Assembly (NCBI RefSeq): GCF_029814825.1
Contig: NZ_CP122379.1
Coordinates: 3,140,501-3,204,500 of the forward strand
DNA length: 64,000 bases
Reading direction: 5' to 3'
DNA from: Aequorivita marisscotiae
GTDB taxonomy: Bacteria > Bacteroidota > Bacteroidia > Flavobacteriales > Flavobacteriaceae
In this document: positions 1-8,268 of the stretch, piece after piece
Layout: every line of letters starts with the position of its first letter
Numbering within the stretch: the stretch's first letter is position 1
The notes under the pieces: model-generated
Databases searched by the model: none
The model's input: the letters and a program-made list of their open reading frames with translations, nothing else
Told to the model about the DNA's origin: nothing
Made by a program: the position numbers and the translations under genes

Positions 1-1
1 C

Positions 2-832
2 GAATTGGGCGAAAAAGAATTGGGCAAAAAATGGGACAAAGAAATAGCCGCTTTAAACAAACAAGCCGATGTGGTTTTGCGTGTAAATACCTTAAAAACC
101 ACCGTAGAAGCTCTAAAAAATGAATTAGCCGACTTAGAAATTGAAACCGAAATTTTAAAGGAATATCCGCACGCCTTAAAACTAAAGGAACGCGCCAATG
201 TATTTACCACAGATGCCTTTAAAAATGGTCTTTTTGAAGTACAGGATGCCTCTTCGCAAAAGGTGGCAGAAATACTTGATCCGCAACCAGGACAACGCGT
301 AATTGATGCGTGTGCAGGGGCTGGCGGTAAAAGTCTTCATATCGCTACAATGATGGAGAACAAAGGCCAGTTAATTGCAATGGATATTTATGAAAATAAG
401 CTGAACGAATTAAAACGTAGAGCGCGAAGAAACGATATTTTTAATATTGAAACCCGGGTGATTGATTCTACAAAAGTGATTAAAAAATTAATTGAAAAAG
501 CCGATAAGGTTTTAATAGATGCGCCGTGCTCGGGCTTAGGGGTATTGCGAAGAAATCCCGATGCAAAATGGAAACTTCAACCCGAATTTATGGATAAAAT
601 CCGCGATACCCAAAAAGAGCTGCTCGATAGCTACTCGCGAATGGTAAAACCTGGCGGACAATTGGTTTACGCGACCTGTTCTATACTTCCCTCCGAAAAT
701 GAATTGCAGGTAAAGGCATTTCTTAAACGAGACGAGGGAAAAGATTTCACCCTTTTTAGAGAAGAGAAAATAATGCCGAGCAAAAGCGGTTTTGACGGAT
801 TTTATATCTCGCTTTTACAGCGAAAGGAGTAA
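2..832 (+). CDS. RsmB/NOL1-NOP2-Sun family rRNA cytosine-C5 methyltransferase (5' truncated by window)
   Basis: SAM-dependent m5C methyltransferase, probably acting on 16S rRNA. Visible are the SAM-binding loop DACAGAGGKS, the motif IV cysteine in DAPCSGLGVLRRNPDAKWK and the second catalytic cysteine in YATCSILPSENE. Both cysteines of the family are therefore present. The reading frame is open to the left edge and the first in-frame start-like codon is only a TTG at 5, so the N-terminal RNA-binding part lies outside the window; about 276 residues are seen, whereas full-length Bacteroidota homologues are around 400. A hairpin follows at 854-887. The exact rRNA position modified cannot be told from the sequence. 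Confidence 0.9.
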   Translation, partial: ELGEKELGKKWDKEIAALNKQADVVLRVNTLKTTVEALKNELADLEIETEILKEYPHALKLKERANVFTTDAFKNGLFEVQDASSQKVAEILDPQPGQRVIDACAGAGGKSLHIATMMENKGQLIAMDIYENKLNELKRRARRNDIFNIETRVIDSTKVIKKLIEKADKVLIDAPCSGLGVLRRNPDAKWKLQPEFMDKIRDTQKELLDSYSRMVKPGGQLVYATCSILPSENELQVKAFLKRDEGKDFTLFREEKIMPSKSGFDGFYISLLQRKE

Positions 833-853
833 CCCATTAAAAACAGAATGTTT

Positions 854-887
854 TAAAGGAGCGGGAAAATACCTGCTCTTTTTTTAT
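854..887 (+). terminator. Rho-independent-like terminator
   Basis: A 10-bp stem with minor mismatches (AAAGGAGCGG / CCTGCTCTTT) is followed by a run of T. It lies 22 nt after the methyltransferase stop codon and before the purL promoter. Confidence 0.6.
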
Positions 888-1010
888 TTCTGCAAAATTA
901 GAAGATAGCCATCGTTTTGTATTTGCTCGTAAAGAAATTGAACCGGTTATTTTATTAATATAAATAACAGGGTCTGTATTTTTTATGATTAAAATTCCTT
1001 CAGAATTGTT

Positions 1011-1018
1011 TACTTTTG
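1011..1018 (+). promoter_or_regulatory. Candidate promoter -7 box for purL
   Basis: TACTTTTG matches the Bacteroidota sigma-ABfr -7 consensus TAnnTTTG, 31 nt before the purL ATG. The T-rich stretch about 20 nt upstream could be a weak -33 element. The call rests on the match and position only. Confidence 0.4.
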
Positions 1019-1049
1019 CACCTTCAAAAATCACCAAATATTAAAAAGA

Positions 1050-4000
1050 ATGATTCACTTTTTTGGGAACGTTGAAACCACGGTTTTTGCAGTCCAAACC
1101 CACGGCAATATTTCAGAAGAAAACACTAAAAAGTTAGTGTGGCTTTTTGGCAACCAACCCAAAATAGCGCAATCCGTCCTGTTTATTAACGCGACGGATT
1201 TTTTTATTGGCCCGCGTGCCGCAATGGTTACTCCCTGGAGCACCAATGCCGTGGAAATTACCCAGAATATGGGTATTCCCGGAATAATTAGAATTGAGGA
1301 ATTTCACAACAGCACGGTAGAGAAAGATACTTTTGACCCTATGCTGTCGCAGAAATTTAAGCAATTGGACCAAGATATTTTTGATATCCATTTGCAGCCC
1401 GAGCCTGTTTTGGAAATTGAAAATATTTCGGAATACAACGAAAAAGAAGGCTTGGCATTAAATGCCGAAGAAGTTGAATACCTTGAAAACCTTTCAAAAA
1501 AATTAGAAAGAAATTTAACCGATAGTGAAGTTTTCGGTTTTAGTCAAGTTAATAGCGAGCATTGCCGCCACAAGATTTTTAATGGTGTTTTTGAAATTGA
1601 CGGCAAGGAAATGCCCTCTTCCCTATTTAAATTAATTAAAAAAACTTCGGCTGAAAACCCGAACGATATTGTTTCGGCATATAAAGATAACGTGGCTTTT
1701 GTAAAAGGCCCCAATGTAAAGCAATGGGCGCCAAAAAGCGCAGACAAACCCGATTGGTACGAAGAAAAGGATTTTGAGAGTGTTATTTCACTTAAAGCCG
1801 AAACGCACAATTTTCCAACTACTGTAGAGCCTTTTAACGGTGCCGCTACGGGCAGTGGGGGCGAAATTCGTGACCGACTGGCCGGAGGAAAAGGTTCGTT
1901 GCCATTGGCGGGAACTGCAGTTTATATGACCTCCTACTCGCGTTTAAACGAAGAGCGCCCTTGGGAAAAGGGAATGAAAGAACGCGATTGGCTTTACCAA
2001 ACGCCGCTCGATATTTTGATAAAAGCCAGTAACGGCGCATCAGATTTTGGAAATAAATTTGGACAGCCATTAATTGCCGGTTCGGTACTCACTTTTGAGC
2101 ACGAAGAAGATGCTCGAAGATTAGGCTTCGATAAAGTTATAATGCTTGCGGGTGGAATTGGCTACGGCAAAGCGAGCCAAGCCATAAAAGATAAACCTAA
2201 AGAAGGCGATAAAATTGTTGTTTTAGGTGGTGATAATTACCGAATTGGAATGGGCGGTGCCGCGGTTTCTTCGGCAGATACGGGTGAATTTCACAGTGGT
2301 ATTGAGCTAAACGCAATACAACGAAGCAATCCCGAAATGCAAAAACGCGCCGCAAACGCAATCCGCGCTATGGTGGAAAGCGACGTAAATCCGATAGTTT
2401 CTATTCACGACCACGGTGCTGGTGGGCATTTAAATTGCTTAAGCGAATTAGTTGAGGACACCGGCGGGCGTATTGAACTGGACAAACTCCCCATTGGCGA
2501 TCCGACCCTATCTGCAAAGGAAATTATGGGCAACGAGAGCCAAGAGCGTATGGGCTTGATTATAAATGACGCGCATATTCAAAAACTGCAAAAGGTGGCA
2601 GAACGCGAACGTTCTCCAATGTACGAGGTGGGACAAGTAACTGGCGATCAACGTTTCTGTTTTGAGAACGAAAAGGGTGAAAAACCAATGGATTTCGCTT
2701 TGGAAGATATGTTTGGCAGCTCACCAAAAACTGTAATGGTTGATAAAACCATTAATAGAAATTATAAAAACGCGGCTTACGATGTTTCAAAAATAAAAGA
2801 ATACGTTGCACAAGTGCTTCAATTGGAGGCAGTGGCTTGCAAAGATTGGCTTACCAATAAAGTAGATCGCTGCGTTACCGGACGAGTTGCCAAACAACAA
2901 ACTGCCGGGCCGTTGCAATTACCGTTAAACAATTGCGGCGTCATGGCGTTGGATTATCACGGAAAAGAAGGCGTTGCCACTTCAATAGGTCACTCGCCAT
3001 TAACCGCCTTGATTAATCCTGCAGCAGGTTCGCGCAATGCAATTACTGAATCTTTGACCAATATTGTTTGGGCACCATTAAAAGATGGTTTGAAAAGTAT
3101 TTCACTTTCTGCAAACTGGATGTGGCCTTGTAACAATGAAGGTGAAGACGCTCGTTTGTATGAGGCGGTAAAGGCAGTTTCAGACTTTTCAATAGAGTTA
3201 GGCATCAACGTTCCCACTGGAAAGGATTCACTTTCCATGAAGCAAAAATACAAGGATGGCGAAGTAATTTCTCCCGGTACAGTAATTATTTCGGCAGCAG
3301 GAAATTGTAACGACATTCAAAAAGTTGTTGAGCCAGTACTGCAAAGAAACGGGGGCAGCATTTATTACATTAATATTTCACAGGACACGTTTAAATTGGG
3401 CGGTTCATCTTTTGGCCAGGTTTTGAATTCCATCGGAAATGAAGCTCCAACAGTAAAAAGTGCACAATATGTAAAAACGGTTTTTAACACATTACAGCAG
3501 TTAATTCGCGATAAAAAAATACTTGCCGGACACGATGTGGCTTCGGGTGGATTGATTACCACTTTATTGGAAATGTGTTTTGCAGATGTGAATTTGGGCG
3601 CCAATTTAGATCTTTCAGGCTTAGGTGAAAGCGATTTGGTAAAATTACTTTTTGCTGAAAATGCAGGAGTTGTAATTCAAGCTTCGGAAGATGCCTCAGT
3701 TGAAAAAATACTTGCTTCAAAAAATATAGATTTTAAAAAGATTGGAACAGTTTCAAAAAATGAAATGCTTCAATTAAAAAGTAATTCCGAAGAGCTTAGT
3801 TTCAGCATTCCTGAAATGCGCGATACTTGGTATAAAACTTCGTATTTATTGGATAGAAACCAAAGCGGGGAAAAACTTGCGAAAGAGCGATTCAGCAATT
3901 ATAAAAATCAGCCGTTACAGTTTGAGTTTCCGAAGAATTTCACCGGAAAGTCCTCCCCCAACCCCTCCAAAGGAGGGGAGCGTCCGAAAGCAGCCGTTAT

Positions 4001-4730
4001 TCGCGAAAAAGGAAGTAACAGCGAGCGTGAAATGGCGTATATGATGCATCTCGCAGGTTTTGATGTAAAAGATGTGCATATGACCGACCTTATTGAAGGC
4101 CGCGAAACTTTGGAAGACATAAAATTGCTCGTTGCCGTTGGTGGTTTTAGCAATAGCGATGTTTTAGGCAGCGCCAAAGGTTGGGCCGGTGCATTTTTAT
4201 ACAACGAAAAAGCAAATACGGCATTAAAGAATTTCTTCGCAAAAGATGATACACTTTCCCTAGGGGTTTGTAATGGTTGTCAGCTTTTTGTGGAGCTTGG
4301 GTTGTTAAACCCCGAAGACGAAGAAAAACCAAAAATGCTTCACAATGACACTGGTAAGTTTGAATGTGTTTTTACTTCAGTAAAAATTCAGGAGAACAAT
4401 TCGGTAATGCTGTCATCCATGGCGGGAAGTACTTTGGGAATTTGGTCTGCACACGGCGAAGGGAAATTTAGTTTTCCCAAGGATGAAAACCATTATAATA
4501 TAGTAGCAAAATACGGTTACGATGCATTACCCGCAAACCCCAACGGTAGCGATTTTAACACCGCAATGATGACCGATAAAACGGGAAGACATTTAGTAAT
4601 GATGCCGCACTTGGAGCGTTCTACCTTCCCTTGGAATTGGGCCTATTATCCAAAAGATAGAAATGATGATAAGGTTTCGCCTTGGGTACAAGCTTTGGTG
4701 AATGCGCGGGAGTGGATTGAGAGAAAGTAA
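1050..4730 (+). CDS. purL: Phosphoribosylformylglycinamidine synthase, single-chain PurL/PurQ type
   Basis: Converts FGAR, glutamine and ATP to FGAM in purine synthesis. At 1226 residues it is the long form that carries its own glutaminase domain. The N-terminal/linker region includes NSEHCRHK; two AIR-synthase-like halves follow, with SLKAETHNFPTTVEPF and GGxGGEIRD-type loops. The C-terminal class I glutamine amidotransferase has its nucleophile in GVCNGCQLF near residue 1074 and the His/Glu pair in MPHLERSTF. ATG at 1050 follows a TAnnTTTG box. Between the synthase and glutaminase domains (about residues 968-978) the reading frame runs through a G/C-rich palindromic repeat that adds SSPNPSKGGER. 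This looks like an in-frame repeat insertion in a linker. It appears monocistronic, with a terminator after it. Confidence 0.97.
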   Translation: MIHFFGNVETTVFAVQTHGNISEENTKKLVWLFGNQPKIAQSVLFINATDFFIGPRAAMVTPWSTNAVEITQNMGIPGIIRIEEFHNSTVEKDTFDPMLSQKFKQLDQDIFDIHLQPEPVLEIENISEYNEKEGLALNAEEVEYLENLSKKLERNLTDSEVFGFSQVNSEHCRHKIFNGVFEIDGKEMPSSLFKLIKKTSAENPNDIVSAYKDNVAFVKGPNVKQWAPKSADKPDWYEEKDFESVISLKAETHNFPTTVEPFNGAATGSGGEIRDRLAGGKGSLPLAGTAVYMTSYSRLNEERPWEKGMKERDWLYQTPLDILIKASNGASDFGNKFGQPLIAGSVLTFEHEEDARRLGFDKVIMLAGGIGYGKASQAIKDKPKEGDKIVVLGGDNYRIGMGGAAVSSADTGEFHSGIELNAIQRSNPEMQKRAANAIRAMVESDVNPIVSIHDHGAGGHLNCLSELVEDTGGRIELDKLPIGDPTLSAKEIMGNESQERMGLIINDAHIQKLQKVAERERSPMYEVGQVTGDQRFCFENEKGEKPMDFALEDMFGSSPKTVMVDKTINRNYKNAAYDVSKIKEYVAQVLQLEAVACKDWLTNKVDRCVTGRVAKQQTAGPLQLPLNNCGVMALDYHGKEGVATSIGHSPLTALINPAAGSRNAITESLTNIVWAPLKDGLKSISLSANWMWPCNNEGEDARLYEAVKAVSDFSIELGINVPTGKDSLSMKQKYKDGEVISPGTVIISAAGNCNDIQKVVEPVLQRNGGSIYYINISQDTFKLGGSSFGQVLNSIGNEAPTVKSAQYVKTVFNTLQQLIRDKKILAGHDVASGGLITTLLEMCFADVNLGANLDLSGLGESDLVKLLFAENAGVVIQASEDASVEKILASKNIDFKKIGTVSKNEMLQLKSNSEELSFSIPEMRDTWYKTSYLLDRNQSGEKLAKERFSNYKNQPLQFEFPKNFTGKSSPNPSKGGERPKAAVIREKGSNSEREMAYMMHLAGFDVKDVHMTDLIEGRETLEDIKLLVAVGGFSNSDVLGSAKGWAGAFLYNEKANTALKNFFAKDDTLSLGVCNGCQLFVELGLLNPEDEEKPKMLHNDTGKFECVFTSVKIQENNSVMLSSMAGSTLGIWSAHGEGKFSFPKDENHYNIVAKYGYDALPANPNGSDFNTAMMTDKTGRHLVMMPHLERSTFPWNWAYYPKDRNDDKVSPWVQALVNAREWIERK
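3951..3980 (-). repeat. G/C-rich palindromic repeat inserted in frame in purL
   Basis: The core is an inverted repeat, CCCCTCC-AAA-GGAGGGG (3962-3978), inside a 30-nt G+C-rich stretch very unlike its surroundings. It is read in frame as SSPNPSKGGE. A related element in the opposite orientation lies at 17386-17415, in the aminopeptidase gene. Confidence 0.65.
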
Positions 4731-4775
4731 AATTCGAGAAAGATTTTAAAAACTGCTAGAATATTCAGTATCTTT

Positions 4776-4808
4776 AAGGAATGGCGCTATGAGCCATTCC
4801 TTTTTTAT
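4776..4808 (+). terminator. Terminator after purL
   Basis: A perfect 10-bp stem (AAGGAATGGC / GCCATTCCTT) with a 7-nt loop is followed by six more T residues, 45 nt after the purL stop. Confidence 0.8.
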
Positions 4809-4863
4809 TTTAAAAGCGAAACTAAAATAATTTTGTTATTTTCACTTCCTCAACATTACTATC

Positions 4864-6645
4864 ATGACAGAACCAAAAAGACTCTTCGACTTTCCATATT
4901 ATCAACTTGAAAATTATCCACAGGAAAAGGCTCTAGTTACTAAATACAACGGTACTTGGGTTGCTACTTCTACTCAAGAATATATAGATAAAGCCAATGC
5001 CATAAGCCGAGCTTTGATACAGATGGGCGTAAAACCCAACGATAAAGTTGCGTTAATCTCCACCACCAACCGCACCGAATGGAACATTTGCGATATTGGT
5101 ATTATGCAAACCGGTGCACAGGACGTACCTATTTATCCAACCATTTCGGAAACTGAATACGAATATGTGCTTAACCACAGTGAAGCTATGTATTGTTTTG
5201 TTTCCGATAAAGAAGTTTACGACAAATTAATGGCTATTAAGGCCAACGTGCCCACCCTAAAAGAGGTTTATACATTTGATGAAATTGAAGGTGCAAAAAA
5301 CTGGGCCGAGGTTTTGGAGAAGGGTAAAGACGAGTCTAACCAAGACGAAGTAGAGAAAAGAAAAGAAGCTATTAACGAAGACGATGTAGCTACCTTAATA
5401 TATACCTCTGGCACCACTGGCAAGCCAAAGGGCGTTATGCTCTCACATAAAAATATAGCGAGCAATGCAAAGTTTAGTGCCGAAAGATTGCCCATAGAAT
5501 TAGGTAAATCGTCGGCTTTGAGTTTTCTGCCCGTTTGCCACGTTTACGAACGCATGTTGCATTATATGTACCAATATTGTGGGGTGGAACTACATTTTGC
5601 CGAATCGCTTGAAACAATTAGCGACAACCTAAAAGAAGTAAAACCCGAAGTAATGACGGCCGTACCCAGACTTTTGGAAAAAGTGTACGATAAAATCTAC
5701 GCCAAAGGCGCCGAACTTACAGGAATTAAGAAAAAACTCTTCTTTTGGGCAGTAGATCTCGGACTTAAATACGAACCCTACAACGAAAACGGCTGGTGGT
5801 ACGAAAGTCAGCTTAAATTGGCCAACAAGCTTATTTTTAGCAAATGGCGCGAAGCTTTAGGTGGAAATTTAAAAGCCATAGCTTCGGGTAGTGCACCGTT
5901 GCAACCGCGATTGGCACGCGTATTTAATGCAGCGCAAATTCCGGTAATGGAAGGTTATGGGCTAACAGAAACTTCTCCCGTGGTATCGGTAAACGATATG
6001 CGTAACAAAGGTTTTAAAATTGGAACCGTGGGCAGGCCTCTAAGGGAAACGGAGGTTAAAATTGCCGAAGATGGCGAGATTTTGGTAAAAGGCCCACAAG
6101 TAATGGTTGGCTATTATAAGAATGAGGAGGAAACCGAAAAAGTAATGGAAGGCGGTTATTTCCATACGGGTGATATTGGTGAAATTGACAGCGACGGCTT
6201 TTTAAAGATCACCGATCGTAAAAAAGAAATGTTTAAAACCAGCGGGGGAAAATACGTGGCTCCACAAGTAATTGAGAACGTGATGAAACAATCGCGTTTT
6301 ATAGAACAAATAATGGTAATTGGCGAAGGCGAAAAAATGCCCGCCGCCCTCATTCAGCCAGATTTTGAGTTTGTAAAAGAATGGGGCGCACTAAAAAACC
6401 ACAACCTACCTTCAGACCCAAAGGAATTGGTAAAGAACAAAGAAGTAATTGCCCGCATACAAGAAGAAGTAGACCATTACAACGAAAAGTTCGGGCATTG
6501 GGAAAAAGTGAAAAAGTTTGAATTAACTCCCGAGGTTTGGAGCATCGAGGGCGGACAATTAACCCCAACGATGAAAATGAAACGCAAAATAATTAAAGCG
6601 GATTATATAGATTTGTATAACAAGATTTACGAACACACCTCATAA
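4864..6645 (+). CDS. Long-chain fatty acid--CoA ligase (AMP-forming)
   Basis: A 593-residue ANL-superfamily adenylating enzyme that activates fatty acids to acyl-CoA through an acyl-adenylate. The P-loop-like A3 motif LIYTSGTTGKPKGV lies near residue 180, GYGLTETSPV near 365, the hinge/ATP region YFHTGDIGEIDSDGFLKITD follows, and the C-terminal lysine is in the TPTMKMKRKII region. Length and the split between large N-domain and small C-domain fit the FadD/ACSL group. The enzyme would feed the beta-oxidation operon starting at 7763. The gdx gene starts only 6 nt downstream, so the two are probably co-transcribed. Confidence 0.93.
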   Translation: MTEPKRLFDFPYYQLENYPQEKALVTKYNGTWVATSTQEYIDKANAISRALIQMGVKPNDKVALISTTNRTEWNICDIGIMQTGAQDVPIYPTISETEYEYVLNHSEAMYCFVSDKEVYDKLMAIKANVPTLKEVYTFDEIEGAKNWAEVLEKGKDESNQDEVEKRKEAINEDDVATLIYTSGTTGKPKGVMLSHKNIASNAKFSAERLPIELGKSSALSFLPVCHVYERMLHYMYQYCGVELHFAESLETISDNLKEVKPEVMTAVPRLLEKVYDKIYAKGAELTGIKKKLFFWAVDLGLKYEPYNENGWWYESQLKLANKLIFSKWREALGGNLKAIASGSAPLQPRLARVFNAAQIPVMEGYGLTETSPVVSVNDMRNKGFKIGTVGRPLRETEVKIAEDGEILVKGPQVMVGYYKNEEETEKVMEGGYFHTGDIGEIDSDGFLKITDRKKEMFKTSGGKYVAPQVIENVMKQSRFIEQIMVIGEGEKMPAALIQPDFEFVKEWGALKNHNLPSDPKELVKNKEVIARIQEEVDHYNEKFGHWEKVKKFELTPEVWSIEGGQLTPTMKMKRKIIKADYIDLYNKIYEHTS

Positions 6646-6651
6646 TTTAAA

Positions 6652-6978
6652 GTGAATTGGCTCCTCCTAATTATCGGCGGCCTCTTTGAAGTTGGCTTTG
6701 CAGCTTGCCTCGGTAAAGTAAAGGAAACCACAGGCTGGGAAGCTAAATTTTGGTTCCTTGGGTTCCTGATTTGTCTCGCCATAAGTATGGCTTTTCTTAT
6801 AAAAGCATCAAAAACACTTCCCATTGGTACCGCCTATGCAGTCTGGACCGGCATTGGTGCTGTGGGAACTGTTTTAGTAGGAATTTTCTATTTTAACGAA
6901 CCAGCAACTTTCTGGCGGGTTTTCTTTCTTACTACGCTAATTGCTTCCATAGTGGGATTGAAATTTGTAGCCAATTAA
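6652..6978 (+). CDS. SMR-family exporter of the Gdx/SugE (guanidinium) subtype
   Basis: A 108-residue, four-helix inner-membrane transporter that works as a dual-topology dimer exchanging a cation for protons. Glu13, the coupling residue of the family, is in GGLFEVG. The stretch LPIGTAYAVWTGIGAVG is the signature that separates Gdx/SugE from EmrE-like multidrug members, so guanidinium is the likely substrate. The start is GTG at 6652. No in-frame ATG gives a full first helix. With only 6 nt after the acyl-CoA ligase there is no room for its own guanidine riboswitch. Confidence 0.85.
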   Translation: MNWLLLIIGGLFEVGFAACLGKVKETTGWEAKFWFLGFLICLAISMAFLIKASKTLPIGTAYAVWTGIGAVGTVLVGIFYFNEPATFWRVFFLTTLIASIVGLKFVAN

Positions 6979-7047
6979 AGTTCCGTTAAACTATTTTCTT
7001 ACCTCTACACATTTTTATATCTTTAAAAGAAAAGCTTTCTTTTTAAA

Positions 7048-7581
7048 ATGAAAACCATTTGGACCATAGGCCATTCCACCCGAAGCATCGACGAGTTTTT
7101 AAAATTATTGACCACCTTCAATATTAAGACACTCGTTGACGTACGCCATTATCCCGGTTCCAGAAAATTTCCGCAGTACAACAAAGACAGTTTAGAAATA
7201 TCACTTCCTGAAAACGGTGTTGAGTATGAACATTTGGTAGATTTAGGGGGTCGTAGAAAACCGATGCCAGAATCGAACAACGATGCCTGGCGATTAGATT
7301 CGTTTAAAGGCTATGCAGATTATATGGAAACCGAACAGTTTAAGCAAGCGTTAAAATCATTAAAGGAAATTGCCACAGTAAAACAAACCTCAATAATGTG
7401 TGCCGAAGCGGTTTGGTGGAGCTGCCATCGCTCTTTAATTGCAGATATTTTAAAAGCAGACGGTTGGAAAGTTTTGCACATTATGGGTGAAAATAATGCA
7501 ACAGAGCACCCCTACACCGCCCCCGCAAAAGTGATAAATGGGAAGTTAGATTATTCGAAGGAAAAAGAAATAAAGACGTGA
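7048..7581 (+). CDS. DUF488 family protein
   Basis: A 177-residue cytoplasmic protein of unknown biochemical function. Family features seen are TIGHSTRSIDEF at the N-terminus, LVDVRHYPGSRKFPQYN, and the C-terminal CAEAVWWSCHRSLIADIL with its conserved Cys and CHR. It begins 69 nt after gdx, so it could share that transcript. Its stop codon lies inside the first word of a 7-bp-repeat arm (7575-7606). Confidence 0.85.
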   Translation: MKTIWTIGHSTRSIDEFLKLLTTFNIKTLVDVRHYPGSRKFPQYNKDSLEISLPENGVEYEHLVDLGGRRKPMPESNNDAWRLDSFKGYADYMETEQFKQALKSLKEIATVKQTSIMCAEAVWWSCHRSLIADILKADGWKVLHIMGENNATEHPYTAPAKVINGKLDYSKEKEIKT

Positions 7582-7685
7582 GACGCGATGATGTAAGACG
7601 TGAGACTCGTGTACGTATCAGATAAAGTTTACTTCTTATATATTTAATAATTAGTCCTACGTCCTAAGTCCTACAGTTTTAAGTC
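7575..7685. repeat. ORF-less inverted pair of 7-bp repeat arms (solo S23-type element)
   Basis: The left arm, 7575-7606, carries the words GACGTGAGAC and GTAAGACGTGAGAC. The right arm, 7654-7685, is GTCCTAC, GTCCTAA, GTCCTAC, A, GTTTTAA, GTC, which is the complementary sense. The right arm aligns unit by unit, including the single extra base after the third unit, with the right arm of the S23 unit at 11167-11198. There is no gene between the arms, only about 48 AT-rich bases. The left arm overlaps the stop codon of the DUF488 gene. Confidence 0.7.
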
Positions 7686-7727
7686 AAACATTTTTCACAT
7701 ATACTATGCGTGCATAATAAAATTTTG

Positions 7728-7735
7728 TATCTTTG
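7728..7735 (+). promoter_or_regulatory. Candidate promoter -7 box for the marR/beta-oxidation operon
   Basis: TATCTTTG matches TAnnTTTG 27 nt before the marR ATG. No convincing -33 TTTG was found at the expected spacing. Confidence 0.4.
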
Positions 7736-7762
7736 GTTTTCCACTTTTTTCAGGAATATTAA

Positions 7763-8215
7763 ATGCAAGAAAAACATAAAGAGAAAACCATAGATTATAT
7801 ACTGCGTTCTACTTGGATAAATGTTTCAAAAATGTACAATGAAGAAGCAGGAAAAAAAGGAAGCACCATGGCCACGGGTTTTGCATTAATAAGTATAGAT
7901 CCGGAAGCAGGAACACCTTCTACCGCGCTCGGACCCAAAATGGGGATGGAGGCCACCAGCCTTTCGCGGACCCTTAAATCTATGGAGCAAAAGGGATTGA
8001 TAACACGCAAACCCAATCCAGATGATGGACGCGGCGTGCTCATACATTTAACGCCATTTGGAAAAGAAATGCGCGAATTTTCTAAAGGTGTTGTTTTAGG
8101 TTTTGATGAAGCGGTTCAAAAAAACGTATCGACCGAAGAACTGGAAACCTTTAAAAAAGTAGCAAATACAATAAACGAATTGATAAATTCAAAAAAAATA
8201 TACGAACAAGATTAG
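7763..8215 (+). CDS. MarR-family transcriptional regulator
   Basis: A 150-residue winged-helix regulator. The recognition region MEATSLSRTLKSMEQKGLI and the wing ITRKPNPDDGRGVLIHLT are typical of MarR proteins, with helices at both ends for dimerisation. It is the first gene of the run marR-HADH/ECH-thiolase-ACAD, 53 nt before the next gene, so it probably senses an acyl-CoA or fatty acid and controls its own operon. That role is inferred from context; the ligand is not visible. Confidence 0.9.
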   Translation: MQEKHKEKTIDYILRSTWINVSKMYNEEAGKKGSTMATGFALISIDPEAGTPSTALGPKMGMEATSLSRTLKSMEQKGLITRKPNPDDGRGVLIHLTPFGKEMREFSKGVVLGFDEAVQKNVSTEELETFKKVANTINELINSKKIYEQD

Positions 8216-8268
8216 GAACTGGAGGGCAGTATTTTACGCACTGAACTCATAATATATAACTAGAAAAA

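Noticed and set aside
837..1037. Short minus-strand ORF between the methyltransferase and purL
   Set aside because: It runs through a terminator hairpin and the purL promoter box, has no recognisable domain and no sensible start context.
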